Of a DNA stretch of 64,000 bases, positions 12,867 through 26,143 are shown one piece after another (position 1 is the stretch's first letter; each line of letters begins with the position of its first letter). Origin of the DNA: Enoplolaimus lenunculus (lineage: Eukaryota > Nematoda > Enoplea > Enoplida > Thoracostomopsidae); contig JASANG010003746.1 of NCBI GenBank assembly GCA_030248215.1, forward strand, positions 62,001-126,000, written 5' to 3'. The position numbers and the translations under genes are program-made. The notes beneath the pieces are model-generated. The model made no database searches. It was not told where the DNA came from and worked only from the letters and a program-made list of their open reading frames with translations.

Positions 12867-13372
12867 ATGACAAGATGCATATTGAATTTTGCAGAATTTT
12901 CAAGCGGAGATGAAATGTTTAGCCAGAGGGATATTTCTGGTATGGATCCTGTAGTCCTAAAGGCTTTGTGTGATATTGAAAAAATCAACGTTTTACTCAA
13001 AACCTGCCGGTTGGGCTGTGCACATAGGGTTTTAGCATCAGGAGACGGTTTCAAATTGCTCCAGCTGGTAATTTTTACAATTTTTTACTTTGTAAACGTA
13101 CTTGTATATAAATGAATGAGGTAACCCAAGGATGCTTTAGCTACACTCCTTGCATATAGCTACCGGTACTTTGAGCGGTATTCGCTATTCATTGAGGGGG
13201 AGAAAAAATTAATATTATTTATAAACATTAATGAGAACTAACAGTTCGAACAAAATGACGTATTTTTTCAGCAAGAGCAAAGCCAAAGGCAACAACTTTC
13301 AACATGAGATAGTGGAGACGTGAAACATCTCAGTTAATAACTGAAAAAATGCAGCTGTTTCACAATTTGAGG
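12867..13372 (+). CDS. Candidate exon(s) of an unrecognised gene
   Basis: An open frame runs from ATG 12867 to a donor after 13068 (CTG, then GTAATT). Its composition looks protein-like (MDPVVLKALCDIEKINVLL). A strong acceptor (tttttcag) ends at 13271, but all three frames from it stop before 13340. A frame from about 13313 to 13372 (WRRETSQLITEKMQLFHNLR) ends at a good donor (GTAAGT), yet it is reached only by a weak acceptor or across an in-frame TAG. These pieces could belong with the exons at 17381-17997, with which their phases agree. I do not recognise the family. The pieces may be a small gene, a pseudogene or chance. Confidence 0.25.
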
Positions 13373-15408
13373 GTAAGTAATATCGCTATTAAGTAGATAA
13401 AGTTTCAGTCCGAAAAACGTAGAACATTTAGAAAAAAAATAATTTTGCTTAGCGTAAATTTGTGCACATCATAATCCTAATTAAAACGATTTATATTCAG
13501 TGCTAAAACTTAGACTACTTCTACTCAATTACAACTGTTTCTAGCTGGACTATTTGATAAGTATTTCGTGGCAACTTTGCCAGTGGGTCGGTAGCTGCTT
13601 AATAATACAAAATGACATTCGGAAATGCAGATGTCTTATTTTCCAAATCCGTATTCAGGTAAGCAAACTCTAAACGTACTTGATTTACTGGTACTGGCGG
13701 AGCCAGCATTTCATTCCGGGTACGTATAACCTTATCTGTGAAAGTTTTCAACGAGCAAGAACATCACTTTAGCACTCGGAAGGATGTTTTAAAATCAGTA
13801 AAAAAACGTCTTGTGTAATGTCTCGTAGAAATATCGCCTTACATTTACATTTGTATATACACAATCCTACGGTGTTTACAGTGGTAGAATTTAACCACTG
13901 TCATCAACTTGGTTCGGTGGCAAATAGCATATTAATATTACAGACGACTCGCCAAAACTATAATTAATAACTATACTTTGCACCAAAATCAAATTAAATA
14001 TTTAGCAAAAAACATACTCTTTTGCTGGATTCAAGTGAACTCAACTTTATCAATAAACTTATAGCAGTTAATATTATCAAAAGGACAATGGAAACGCTGA
14101 AATGGTAGATTTTGCACTTATTAAAATTTGATTGATAAACTACGAAGAAGTACGCACAAACCCACTTTGCTCAAATCAAATATTTACCTGTATCCAGGAA
14201 GTTCCAGTTCACACGAATTTACATTCACCATATATTTCCTCAGATGCTCGGGTTTAATGCCTGAGTAAGCAGATTCTTCGTACAGTTATTTGTTTTTTTT
14301 ATTTCAAAACCGCTCGTTTAAAGTAAATAATCATTTAGGATTTATTGAGGCATTTCTTAACATTGTACTATCCTCATGATCAGTAGAGTTTAATAAACGA
14401 TAGGACGGGGTACATCTCCGCCTCCTGTTTGTCTTTTTCGATTTCATAGATCTTGGGTTTTAAAGACGTTTCTAAAATGTTCGCACGATGTTTTGAGGAA
14501 ACAAACAAATTTAGTTTCACTTTTCAAACGCAAAGATTATTTTTTGCGAGCTTTAAATCAGTCTGTATACTGACAGATGTTTCAAAACACGGAACTTTTA
14601 AACTAATCAAGTTTAATCGCTTTATAAGCTGGATATTGATGATTTGTTATGAGCGGCGTTCAGCTGAAATCATATCCATGTAAGGAATTAACGCGACATT
14701 GTCAGTGAAAAGCATTTCATTGCAGAATTGAAGTTTGCTGTATAAAGCTGCAAGCAAAGTATTCCGTATTGTAAATTTTATAAATTTTAATTCACAATTA
14801 ACTTTCAAAAGTACAAGTGATTTTGTTAAAAATAACATCAACCGTTGAAACTAAAATTTTTCAAATTTGACTGTGATTTTTAACACCGTATTTCACAGAC
14901 ATACAGTTTTATCATTTCTTTAGAATTGTGAAGGAATATAAAATGTTTTGAATAGCCTCTGGCATAACAAAGATTTCAGTCAACTATTTGTTCATAGTCA
15001 GACGTGAACGCTAAATTTGACTGTCCCAAGGTCAAGAAGAACCATAGAGGGTTTAAATGTTTGATGCCGTACAAGCGAAATTTTATTTGTTTGAAAAAAT
15101 TTCTTTAAACGTGAAGCTGTTTTTATATATTAATAACAAGTCAGTAGTAAATATTAGCAAACGCTGCGACCAGCAGCTTTTTATGCATTTTTTGAAGCTG
15201 TGATCATTATAGGCTGGATCACTCTTAAAAATTAACCAAGATACAAACAAACCAGTATATTTCCTAGCGGAACGACTATTATATATAACAAATACAACGA
15301 AAGAAAATTAAAACAAGGGAGGGCAGAGACCAGATACTGTCACCAAACATCCGTACTCCTTAAAAAGCGTGAAAGAATGATTATTACGATCCATGCCTAT
15401 ATAAAAGC

Positions 15409-15444
15409 TGGAACGCCCACATCCGTATTTTGGGCAGCGTTCCA
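15409..15444 (+). repeat. Hairpin repeat, copy 2
   Basis: TGGAACGCCCA pairs with TGGGC and CGTTCCA. TATATAAAA lies directly upstream and ATGCAAAT downstream, as in the copy at 754-790. A small structured RNA or the conserved core of a dispersed repeat are both possible. Confidence 0.5.
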
Positions 15445-15612
15445 ACAGATTTTTGTTTATGTTACCCATGCAAATTAAGGCAGTATGCAGTATGTTTCGA
15501 ATGTTTATATATCTGCAAAGCAATACAGCTTTTAAAAAACTATTTTTAAAATTTCGTTCACAGAGTATGAGGATATCAGGCAACATTTTAGCCTAGGCCG
15601 GAGTAGCCTAAG

Positions 15613-16011
15613 TCAGGGTATAACCTGATGTTCGTTTTCGTGTTCTTTTCCGGTAAAAGTCCGTTTCCGTTTCAGAAATAACGGGAATTCTGTTATTTTT
15701 ACATTCAAAATTAGTTATAAATCACGTATGTAACTGGCAATTTTTCGCTACAAATATGCTATGCATCCGCCGTTTTCATTTGCGGTTAAACTTCTTTTTG
15801 AATAAACTTAGGCTAAATAAAGCGATTCACTCCGTTTATATCCATAAATATTTTTAGTATATTATTGAAATACCGGTGAATATATGCACGTCTCACGCCA
15901 CAATTGTGTTAGCAGAATAGTTAAACAATTTTGAAACTTTTATCGGTTTTCCATTTTCGTTATTTTGATCACTATCCGATTCCGTTATTTTTACAATCCG
16001 TTTACACCCTG
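15613..16011. mobile_element. hAT-like non-autonomous element, CCGTTTCCG family
   Basis: Starts CAGGGT and ends TTTACACCCTG. The interior is rich in CCGTTTCCG and AAATAACGG words. Flanks gcctaagt and gcgttagt agree at 6 of 8 bases, suggesting an old 8-bp target duplication. Relatives lie at 25697-26045, 40198-40558 and 62155-62860. Confidence 0.55.
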
Positions 16012-16135
16012 GCGTTAGTCCAGTGTGCAACTACGTGTACAGTTAATAACTATAGGCGCCTGCCTACAAGGAGACAGGAGGATTTGGAAACTCAGTAACT
16101 GGGAAATCAAAACTTAAACTAAGGACTTGGCATCT

Positions 16136-16200
16136 GTTTAAGCTTAGGCTTAGGTTTAGGCTTAAGTTACAGCTTTGGATTTGGCTTAGGATTAATAGGT
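16136..16200 (+). repeat. Degenerate telomere-like TTAGGC tract
   Basis: Consecutive variants of TTAGGC/TTAGGT (gcttaggcttaggtttagg) are seen. TTAGGC is the nematode telomere unit. The copies are imperfect and interstitial. Confidence 0.5.
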
Positions 16201-17380
16201 CAGTTCACATAGTCAATATACGGGCCAATAAATAACTGGGCTACCAAAACCCTTCTTTCGAGATATGTGAATAGCTTTTAGTACTGTGCGAATAAGAAAC
16301 GGGTCTAGCCAAATCCACGAAAAATTCGACGGAATACCTACATATATGCACGTGTATAATATTGACTGATAAGAGAAACAAGCTAATTTTATTTTGAAAA
16401 AGCAATGCAATTTTTACTCATTTAAAGTTAATCGTAAGCTTAATCCTGTTGCATGATAGCAGTTAAAAGTTTGCGCTCTAAACTACATTAATGTAAGATT
16501 GTTGTAGAGTATCCGATTGTAAATTGAGCATCACAACATAAAATTTAAAGGGTCTACGCGGAATAGAATAATATGAAAGTTAATTTTTATGTACATTTTG
16601 GATTTTTTTAATATTTAAAAAATAAAACAAAAGAAACGTAGTACTGGCATTTGCGCATATATTCATTTGCGGCCGGGCAGCCTCAGCCTGAGCTCTGTGA
16701 AGAATATATTTTGTTTTTAGTGTTGAAGAAGCGATTTGAAATCAAAATGATACTTATCTGCCATTTAATATAATGACGACTGAAAAGTGTACGAGCACGA
16801 TAAAAAATGGAACGTGAAGGGCGTTAAGTACTCAGATTGCTGAATGTTCTGGTATGAAATTAAAAAAATGATAGTCTTGCTGAGATACCAACGTTTAGTA
16901 CACACAAAAAGTTAGGATTTGTTTTCGAGAATATAATACTTGCGAATGGTATAAAATATTTATATTCATGGTCTAAAAACGGGGTTGTATACTATTCTTC
17001 CCCTCTTACCGGCAATTTTTTCCCTTAAGGTAGGAGATTCCTCCCACCCCCCCATGTGATATGGTTCTTTCTCGCAGTGAAGTTAAATTATAATCTTGCC
17101 AAGTAAGTCAAAGCCGTAAATCTATATAACGATTTTGTGAATGATAAAGTTATCTCATTTTAAAATGATAAGAACGCGACTCAGTATTTAAGAAGGTTTT
17201 ATATGCATTAAGCATCAGCTGTAAAATTACCATTTACCAAACAATGTACTTTATAAACATATAACGAAAAACTTCTACTGCTTTAATATATTGTATCCTT
17301 ATAGCCAAGATGAAACGCTCAAGTTTATCCTGACAATCCTGGCACAAACCATCTGGAAATCAGACTTTTTTAACCTTTAG

Positions 17381-17997
17381 CAGCTGAAAAACATGTATGC
17401 GGAAGAGATGGTTCGCATTCGAAACCGTAAGAACATTATGGGTTATGCATTAGCCCCAGTAAAAGCCACGCAAACCACCACTCCAACTGCATTTATCGAC
17501 CACAGTATCAACACGTAAGTTGTCCATCAAGCATACATTCTGCATGAACAGTACTAAAATGGCATTTAGAATCGCGGACCTTAATTGGAAAAATAGTATA
17601 CTGGAAAGAATCGTTTACGACACGGCAACGATTCAACCACATCGCTAATATAGCTAGCAACGTTACCAATTGTTAGATTAGCCAGCCAGTTGTAGCAGCA
17701 CCGACCCCTGAGATGGACGTATTCAGAATTTTTGGTCGGGGGTACCACACCAAAGATTTAACTTTTTATATTAACCTGAAATTTTTTAAAATTGAAAGAC
17801 TATTTTTTGTATGTGGCATATATACAAAATATAAACGTTACCGAACCGCCCTACCTTTTTTATATTCAACTTTCAGCAGCACTTCGAAGGTGTCACGAAG
17901 TTTAAAGCAGATTTTGAAAACATTCGCAGAAATTATTAAACTAAAACGCGACACGTTTGTCAGCACAATCGACCGAACGATACAACAATATGAATGA
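17381..17997 (+). CDS. Two exons of an unrecognised gene, possibly with a premature stop
   Basis: Exon 17381-17514 lies between a ttttag-type acceptor and a GTAAGT donor and reads LKNMYAEEMVRIRNRKNIMG and so on, ending in phase 2. Exon 17877-17997 follows a strong tttcag acceptor. The joined codon AC|C keeps the frame and gives a basic, probably helical stretch (SRSLKQILKTFAEIIKLKRD), then TGA at 17995. The same frame stays open for 42 more codons to 18126 (MALQKFRETIEKTRKF). That continuation suggests a decayed stop, an undetected intron or readthrough. No family is recognised. Confidence 0.4.
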
Positions 17998-18340
17998 GTT
18001 GAATATGGGTACGAGTTTCCCGTGATGGCCCTACAGAAATTCAGGGAAACAATCGAGAAAACACGCAAATTTCCACTTCAACATATTTGCAAAACCGGTG
18101 AAAAGTTTGCAATGACGATATGTTAAAATACTGTTTATGATACGACAGATGCCACAGCTGTTATGCGGCTGCTGCTGCTATATTACTTGTCTTATCACTT
18201 TTGCATGAAAGTATATGCATAGTTGGAAATATGTCCCAATTTACGTAACCGTAGGCGTTCCAGTTTATCCAAATAGTTTTTTCCGCTATCGTTTCCTTTT
18301 TTGTTGCAGTCCATTGGGTACATCAACAATCCACATTCAG

Positions 18341-18736
18341 TAACGGATCCAGAAAATCCAGGTGGGGGATGCACAAGTGGAAAATGTTAAGTTTTGGCAC
18401 ATGTTCATACGTATATTTACGCATATAAAAACAACCACAAGTTACACACAAACTCATGCGTACACAGGTAGGCTAATCCATACCTCATTTCTGCTGGATC
18501 CGCGCTTATATAAACTTATATATTTAAACACAGACCGCACCATGGCTTAGAAATTGGTCAGAGCGCATAAAAAATTTTAGTTGTGCTGAGCTACGGGGCG
18601 AAGCACCTAAAGAACTGTGAAATCTCGAGATATTGGAACAAACATTTGCATTGTAAGTTTGATTTTAACCCTAAAAAAATTTGCACTTGGCAGATAGTGG
18701 GAGGATGCATACTCCCACCCCCCTGGATCCGCCCTT
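18341..18736. mobile_element. Short inverted-repeat element (GGATCC family), about 396 bp
   Basis: The left end, ACGGATCCAG followed by a GTGGGGGATGCA motif, mirrors the right end (TGCATACTCCCACC, CTGGATCCGCCC). It is non-coding. A partial relative may lie near 2490-2610. Confidence 0.45.
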
Positions 18737-19890
18737 GCGTGCATTTTGTTTACAATTTTAACATTCACCTAAAAACATGGTCGGTACTTTTCACTACTTC
18801 CTACACTGTTACACATTTATGAGACATTTTACAAACCTTGCGGTGCTGCAGTTGAAAGTTCAAAACCTTTTGCAGTGGTACAATGTTATGCTCATATACT
18901 AATGGTGACCTGTAAATTGTTCTTGCCGTTTTAAATTACCTTCCTGAAAAATGAAATCTGTTTGATCTGAAAATTATACTCTTCGGTTCAGCATTACGTG
19001 TTTTAGCGCAAAATTGCAAAATATTGATTTTTAATTAGCAAAATTGCAAATCGTAGAACAAGGTTTGCTCGACTGTAACATTTTTTACTCATGTTTTCAA
19101 AACAATTCGACCGTGGTGCTAATTATTTAATTATTCGCCAAAGTGCAAACGTATAAATTTCCAATCCATCAAAGTGTACTTGCACCGGTAAACAACAGTA
19201 GTGCAGTGAAGTTGGAATTCCGAAGTTTTAGTAAAACTGGACTAAAACTTATTTTAAAATATCGATTTTCTTCTGGTTTTTTTACTCAGTTTCTTTGCAT
19301 TTTTGCAATACACTTCACATGGTCCGGGTAGGCAGCAAATATTTTAACATTCACCATTGCACCTTCCAGCAGCTGTCTCTATGTCACCCGTTGCAAGAAA
19401 CCGATTGTGGAAGCGATTCTACTTTATAGAATAACTTAAGTGCGCACAATTTAATATCTAAATTATCAACAACAGGGGAGATTTAGTATTTTTATAGTTT
19501 CATCAAATGGTAACTTATAGCCACGGGTTTTAAAAAGTCCTGATTGTATAGCATATTTAATGTTAAACAGTACCTAATGTTTGCAGTGAAAGTTTTCTGT
19601 AATATAAATCCAAGATGTAGTAAATCCAACATGTCAAGGGGCCCCCGAAATATATAAGGTGTGCCATACAAAGGTTTCACAGCATTTTACAAACGAGACA
19701 AAATCGTTTCAAGAGTGGTTCCTTTAAAACACTCTGTACGCTAAACCAAACAAACCGCGATGAAGCTGGAAAATTGCCTTTGTACCATTCATGTATACTT
19801 ACTTATTGAACATTGTACCATTGGTATCTGTACTTTTTTGGTATCTGTACTTTTCTATTGATTATTGTTCTTAGTTTAAAAATCACTATT
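18737..19890. other. Intergenic region upstream of the collagen gene
   Basis: AT-rich sequence with no supported coding region. The collagen promoter should lie here but I see no distinct regulatory motif. A 3' splice acceptor (tttttatag) ends at 19897, five bases before the collagen ATG. It is a candidate trans-splice site. Confidence 0.4.
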
Positions 19891-19902
19891 TTTATAGTTA
19901 CC

Positions 19903-22900
19903 ATGCTAAGTGGCGGCAATTTAGTAACTTTTCTTGCAATCACAATCAGCGGCACTGCAATTTTATGTTGCATGCTGCTCGTTCCGGTGCTGTATCAAGA
20001 TGTCAACGAACTTGAAGAAGCTTTGGATACAGAAATGGCGTTGTTTAAGGTAACACGTAACGTATGTTCCAACAGCGATGTCGCAGTCAGTAAAAATAAA
20101 AAATTCACCGCTTATTTAGAATTAGTCAGGTTTATTAAAAACATAGAGATAGTAAAGACAAAGGGTTGAATGCAGAGACAGGATTATGTCAGCCTTCCAC
20201 TTTAAATTGATTTCGAACTTAAGTAAAAATCATAGGTTAACAGTTTGAATGCCTTGGTTGACTTTACAAAATTTTAAGTTTTTTCTGACATTTTGGCTAA
20301 ATTACCAAGCACGATTTTCATTAACATTTCGATCTTTAAGGTTTTGAAGCATCCTCACAGACCTTAAGTTGTTATCCAATGAACGGGCCCGTAGCCAGAG
20401 GGGGCATGGGGTAAACCCCTGGAAAATTTTGGGCACCCCCCTAGCAAATTTTTAACTTTGCTTGCAAGTCATTAAAAACCCTTGAATGCCCTTCCTAAAA
20501 AATTTTCAGACTGCCTTACTACAAAACGAACCTACACATTATAATACAAAAGGATTTCTAAGTGGATTTGTTGAATAAACATCGATTCAGAAGTAATGTG
20601 ATTGTCACGTAGGTAACAAAACTTCACTGTAAACGACAAAAGTTTAAAGCGAATACAAATCTTTGAGTCCTTGCCTCAGCAGTTCCAGTTTTTTTTTCGA
20701 AAATTTACAAAATGTGCCCACTTCATATACTTCAAGTAGGTCAAATATTTGTAGCTTGACGTAGCAAATTAGCTCGTAAACTACTTAGTACTTTATATAT
20801 TAGCGTCGTTTCACACATGTTTAAACAACAAACACGTTACTTGAAGAAATACCGCTATCGGGTAGAGAATCTATGGTCAAATTTTCACAAAATTTGAGTT
20901 TTCTAGCGTAAGTATATATATCGTTTGTTAGATATGACACAAAATTAACCTACGGGTCCGCTGTGCCCCATTTAGGAATCGATGAGTAAATAACGAACGA
21001 TTCAGGATAGTTGCAAGATTTAAGATATAAATTTCGACTTGAACTGATGAAAACTGTAAAATAATTTCGACTCGTACAACAATAAAAACGTGGAAAGTTA
21101 AAACTGACGGTATTTATTATGTTTGGGTGAAAACCCACAAGTTATGGACTGCATTAATGGAATTATCGCAGTTTGGCAAGGCATCCCACGCTACATGGAA
21201 ACGCCAGACTTATGGACAACAACCTCAACCTCCTCCAGCGCAACCAGCAGGGATGTACGGGAGTCAAATGGAAATGCCATCGTGCAGTGAGTATCAACAC
21301 TACTTGTACACAGAGTGGGACCGTAACAGAGCGGTAAACGCGGGTCGGGTAAAAATTGATGCCTCGGGTATACCTGCGGCGCGGGTAGATTTCTATCACG
21401 CAGGCAAAAAATTGACAGTTTTACCCGCGCCAAACCTTTAAGGGTTAAGTTGCAAAACATACCTGTTAACTAAGCTAATCAGTGAGCGTTGAAAAAGCAA
21501 AAGTTCTGTGCCTTATTTAGTTGGGTTTGAAACTTTATTGTCTCTAATACTGTATGGACCCGAATAAGAGGGGGGTAATAAGAGGGGGTCCCCATTTTGA
21601 GTCCCAATCAATAGGAGTCCGTTTCCTTAATAAGAGTCGTACGCGGATAGAGTCCCTAACCATAACACATTCGTATGAGAGTAAGCCTAAGCCTAAATAA
21701 AAAAATAGTTTCAAGTTTGAGCATAACTAATGCAGAAACTGGTCCGGCCCTCATCTATATATGAACAGATATGATTTATAAATAATTACCTCTTCTGTAG
21801 TGAGCGAGAGCTCGGAACATACGCTATTTACAAAAACCGATGCATTCACTGCTTTTATAATGCGGTGAGACAGCATTTAAATTAACTCTTCCAAGCCATG
21901 TATTTAGATATATAAAATATTTATCTATTTGTCAACTAATGGCAGTAATCAGCACTAATCTTTAACTTACGACTCATGTATATACATACGTTAATTTCAT
22001 TATTTTTAGTATGCCTAAAATAACCTTTTTGCTGTTTAGATTGTGAAATGTCGGCTGCGCAAGCATGCCCACCTGGGCCTCCGGGTCCACCAGGCAGTAT
22101 TGGTCAGCCAGGACCAAACGGTGAACCTGGCTTAGCTGGCATTCCTGGTATGTCTGGCGAAACAGGAATGACAAGAATGGTTAGCGTGAGATGTCCAATG
22201 TGTAATGGTGGTGGGCCTGGAATGCCGGGTCGACCGGGACAAATGGGTAAGCATCAACACGTCGAACACCAGATTTGTTCATGGCGATTGCACAGTTTCT
22301 ATAATTTATAAAATTATACTGATGTTTGTTTAATTGAAACAGCAAGTGTAGGAGTCAAACCGATTCAGATAAACCATAAACCAGCTGTACGCAAATCTAC
22401 TTACAGAATTACGGGTTGTTTTACGCTGAATTTTACCTGAAGGCTTGAGCAATTTTAGTAATGACATTTTTTTCTGTTTACAAACGTTGTATCGTTTATG
22501 AATGAAGTTATTTGTAACTTGCAGCGATGGTGATAAGCAGAGAGGAAACGTGGGGACGCCCCCTCTCATTGGTCTAAGCGCACAAAAATGTTTTTCAACC
22601 TCCAGTCCAAAAATTTGTAATATTCAATATTTTTTTAAATGTCCAAAAAATTTCTCCGTTCGCATGTATTAGGGTGGGTAAAGGTTGGCCTCGAGTAGAG
22701 CAACTTTGCATCGGTATACCCGCGGAGTAAAAACAAAATTTCCGCGGGTAAAGCGCGGGCTAGGCAATCAAGCGCACGAAGGTTCTATTTATAATTTGCT
22801 AAGAGATCTGAAGAAATCATAATATGGGTAGAGTTAAAACTAGCTCATCTTTCAGAAATATGGCATAGGCTCATATTCTAATTCCAGGTCGACCGGGTCC

Positions 22901-25421
22901 CCCTGGACAACCTGGTAAACCCGGCATGATGGGTGGCGGTCAAAGTCCACCAGGACCACCTGGACAACCGGGGCGTCCAGGAATGCCTGGAGGTCAAGGC
23001 AAAATGGGTCCGGCCGGAATGCCAGGCATGAACGGAATGGGCGGTAAAGGCATGCCAGGAATGAAAGGAAGAATGGGTAAGTAGGTGCGGTTAAATCTGT
23101 ACACATGAGTATGACAACATATATACAATGATTAGATGAGCGTCATTTCAAGTTCAACCACCAGGCTTATTTATGTTTGTATATATTTAAAAGTCGAAGT
23201 AAGTGTGCCACATATCATTATGCATCGTTTTACGAGTAAATTTGGCCAATGATTCAATGTTAAAACATTAAAGGTCCTGTTGGTCAACCAGGAATGCCTG
23301 GAATGCCAGGTGTCAGTATGGGCGGCTCTAGCATGCCTGGACCACCAGGCTCGATGGGCCCAACAGGGCAACCGGGACAACCAGGAAAAGGTGGATCAAT
23401 GGGAATGCCGGGTAAGTAGAATGATATTTAAAATGACTACCAGAACTTCTGGTACTTAAGCCACTCCAGCCTTGACCTTTAGGCACTGCTTATAATTAGC
23501 TTTTGTCTCGTTTCCGTAAAATCAGTGTTTCTTTTCGTTATAGAAATAAACGAGCATCGCTACTTTGAGGGCCGTCCCGCGGTTCAAAAAGCATGCCAGC
23601 GAAAATAGCAGGACATCCAGGACAGCAGAACGGTCCGGAAAACAGGACAGCTGGGGTAGCATGACAGCCGGGACAGTAGGAAAACTGGGACACTTTGCAG
23701 CGTGAACAGTATTTGCCTTTGTACATTTTTTACACCGAGCTTAAGTCCAATCTTAAACGTAACCCGAAACCTGAGCCAACGCGTAAGCCTAAGCCGGCAC
23801 GTTTATGCTGTCACCAAGACACAACTAAAATGTGGACAGGAAAAGATTTCACGAGACGTACGCAGAAAACCGGCCTAAACTGCTCAAATATGTAACAAAA
23901 CCCAGAAAGAGTGTAAAAAGAAGAGTTTTTGGTCCAACTTATATACAGTGAATTGAAAAGGAAACAATCATTACGTACGTAAACCAATAACACACGGTAT
24001 CTTCTGATCAGACATAATAAATACCAGTCACACATCTCCAAATTGTCCCCGTACCGGACTTACTGTAAACCAGACCGAAAGATAAACTGGCGTGAGGATT
24101 GCTCGACCGCTATTGTACCTTTCTCATTCACTAATGTCATACCATCAAATACCAGTCGCAAAAGGCCAGCATTGCAAGGAAGCAATTGATGATAAACATG
24201 AGTGCAGTCACCAGCAGTATATATACTGTAGGGATCCGAATAAGATGGGAGACTGATAGTTTTATTAGGCCTCTCCAGTGGGTACCCCCTGCTATTCGTT
24301 TACAGATTTTCTTATTTTCAACCCGCCCTGTGTTATTGATATATTCGCTGTTGCAACAATCCGTTGAATTAAACTTATTTGTCTTGTATCAAAACCTCGA
24401 ACGATAATGCAAGGTTATACTTGAGAATGGACTTTCAAAACTAGATATATTTCAAAGTCTCTCACTCAACTGTAGTTGGCGCTGGAGTCATTTATGCACT
24501 ACAATTAGGGATAATTAACATTTATGGACTCTAATTAGGGTTTAGGGACTCCTATTGATTGAGACTCATAAGAGGGACCCCCTCTTGTTCGTGTCACTAC
24601 AGTACATTCGTGCGGTGCATGCATAGAATATGCCGAAAATTTTTCTATGCGTCAGTTTTCCTTTGCGGGACAGAGCAAAAAGTGAACCTAACCCTAAACA
24701 TTTTTGTATACACATATTATAAATAAATGCGCTGGTTTGCCTGCTGCACTGCGCTCCTGCTTGTTGTTGTCCAGGGATAGCGGAACGGCCCTTAGCGTAA
24801 CACGGAACAGAAAACAAAAGGTCCGTTGCTTTCATGCTCATGCTCATACTGTTGCAAATAGCTTGTGAGTCATTCAAAATTTTAATATGAATATCCTCCA
24901 ATCGTCAGCTTTTTAGCTAAACAAACTAAAATCATCTAAAACTGTAAAAAATGGGTGTATTCGTTGTTTTCGATCAAAGTTTCAGAATTTCAGAAAGCAC
25001 AGTGAATATTTGCATATCTCATTTGTATTGGTGAAAAATAAAACTTTTTAGTTAAATATTCGTTTTTCGTGTCGGTTATTTTGATTACTATCCGTTTCAT
25101 TGTTTTTTACTACCCCTTTATACCCTGCCACTAGCAAACGTATTTTGCGCCTTTCAGTATATAATTTCATCGAAAATGTATTATCTCATATAAATTATAG
25201 GCCCGCCAGGAATGCCAGGTAACGATGCTCAGTATTGTCCATGCCCCCCTAGAGATGGCGGTGGCATGGGCCATGGAGGCGGAGGTTATCAACAACAACC
25301 CCAGGCGATGCCGATGCCAATGATGACAAGTGGAAACTACGGACAACAACCGCCTATGATGATGCCATCTGTCGGCGGAGGCGGATATCCAATGTGGGTA
25401 GCAAAAAAGAAAAAGGCTTGA
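19903..25421 (+). CDS. Nematode cuticle collagen
   Basis: Cuticle collagens are short secreted collagens that are processed and crosslinked in the nematode exoskeleton. Exons: 19903-20049, 21142-21286, 22040-22246, 22888-23076, 23274-23411 and 25201-25421 (TGA), giving 348 residues. Exon 1 has one hydrophobic segment followed by [20 protein letters not shown], matching the N-terminal domain of the family. Exon 2/3 creates SCNC, the conserved cysteine box before the triple helix. Exons 3-6 carry Gly-X-Y blocks with many GMPG triplets, interrupted by [15 protein letters not shown]. The end is YCPCPPR followed by a Gly/Met/Gln-rich tail and KKKKA. The three introns inside the helix all split a Gly codon (G|GT or G|GC). 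The start of exon 2 is the least certain boundary. Confidence 0.9.
21548..21680. mobile_element. Truncated Tc1/mariner-like MITE in a collagen intron
   Basis: Begins TACTGTATGGACCCGAATAA, the same terminal sequence as the complete copies at 24234-24604, 58823-59275 and 60412-60830. The matching right end is missing. Confidence 0.5.
24234..24604. mobile_element. Tc1/mariner-like MITE (TA target), complete copy in the collagen intron
   Basis: The ends are TACTGTAGGGATCCGAATAA and a complementary TGTTCGTGTCACTACAGTA. The outermost TA is consistent with a TA target duplication. It is 371 bp with no transposase. Confidence 0.6.
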
Positions 25422-25696
25422 TGACAAACTCGGAATATTTGATGGTACATAATTGTGCAATTCAATGGCGAATCCAGGACTTTTTGATCGACAGAATACC
25501 TTTTGTTATGAAACTTAAAGTTTTCTATGCATGTTTATGTCGCTAGTTATTTCAGTACTTATAAAAAAATTTGAGCTCGTATTCTACCGAGACTACTAAA
25601 ATATTATGAGTTGGGGTGTGACTGATATTAATTTCGCCTTTTCAGATGATATCCCCCTCGCTATTGTCTTATTCAGGTTACTACAGTATCCGCGAC

Positions 25697-26045
25697 CAGG
25701 GTGTAAATCTAAACAGATAGTAAAAAAAGGGAAACGGATAACGAAGTATAAAACTTTGAAATATGTTTTATTAGCATGCCAAAAGAATTGGGCCACGCAA
25801 ATATTCACCGGGCGTTCTAAAATTTAAAGAAAAAATAGCTGATGCATCGAAATTTTTAAGATTTTGAATGAATTTCGTAATTTTTATTTTATATCAAATC
25901 ACTGCACCATATCTGTAATAAAATGGGCACATATAGACTTGATTTTTTAACATATTTTGAGCATAACAATAACAGAATTTTCGGTATTTCTGTAACGGAA
26001 ACGAACACTGATTTTTACTGGAAACGGAGTCGTTTTACGCCCTTG
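25697..26045. mobile_element. hAT-like non-autonomous element, CCGTTTCCG family
   Basis: Starts CAGGGTGTAAA and ends TTTTACGCCCTTG. The flanks share cgcgac (ccgcgacc and tcgcgaca), a likely 8-bp target duplication. It lies just downstream of the collagen gene. Confidence 0.5.
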
Positions 26046-26143
26046 TCGCGACATATTTTCAGCGATTTCACTGGAAACCAGAATGAGCTTAGATGAATAA
26101 TTGCGTAATTGTCAGAATGATTGTACTTTGTCCGCACCCGTAC

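Larger units (their letters stand above)
13373..17380. other. AT-rich non-coding stretch with repeats
   Basis: No supported exons. It contains the second hairpin copy (15409-15444), a hAT-like element (15613-16011) and TTAGGC-like words (16136-16200). Short open frames have AT-driven composition and no recognisable domain. Confidence 0.5.
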
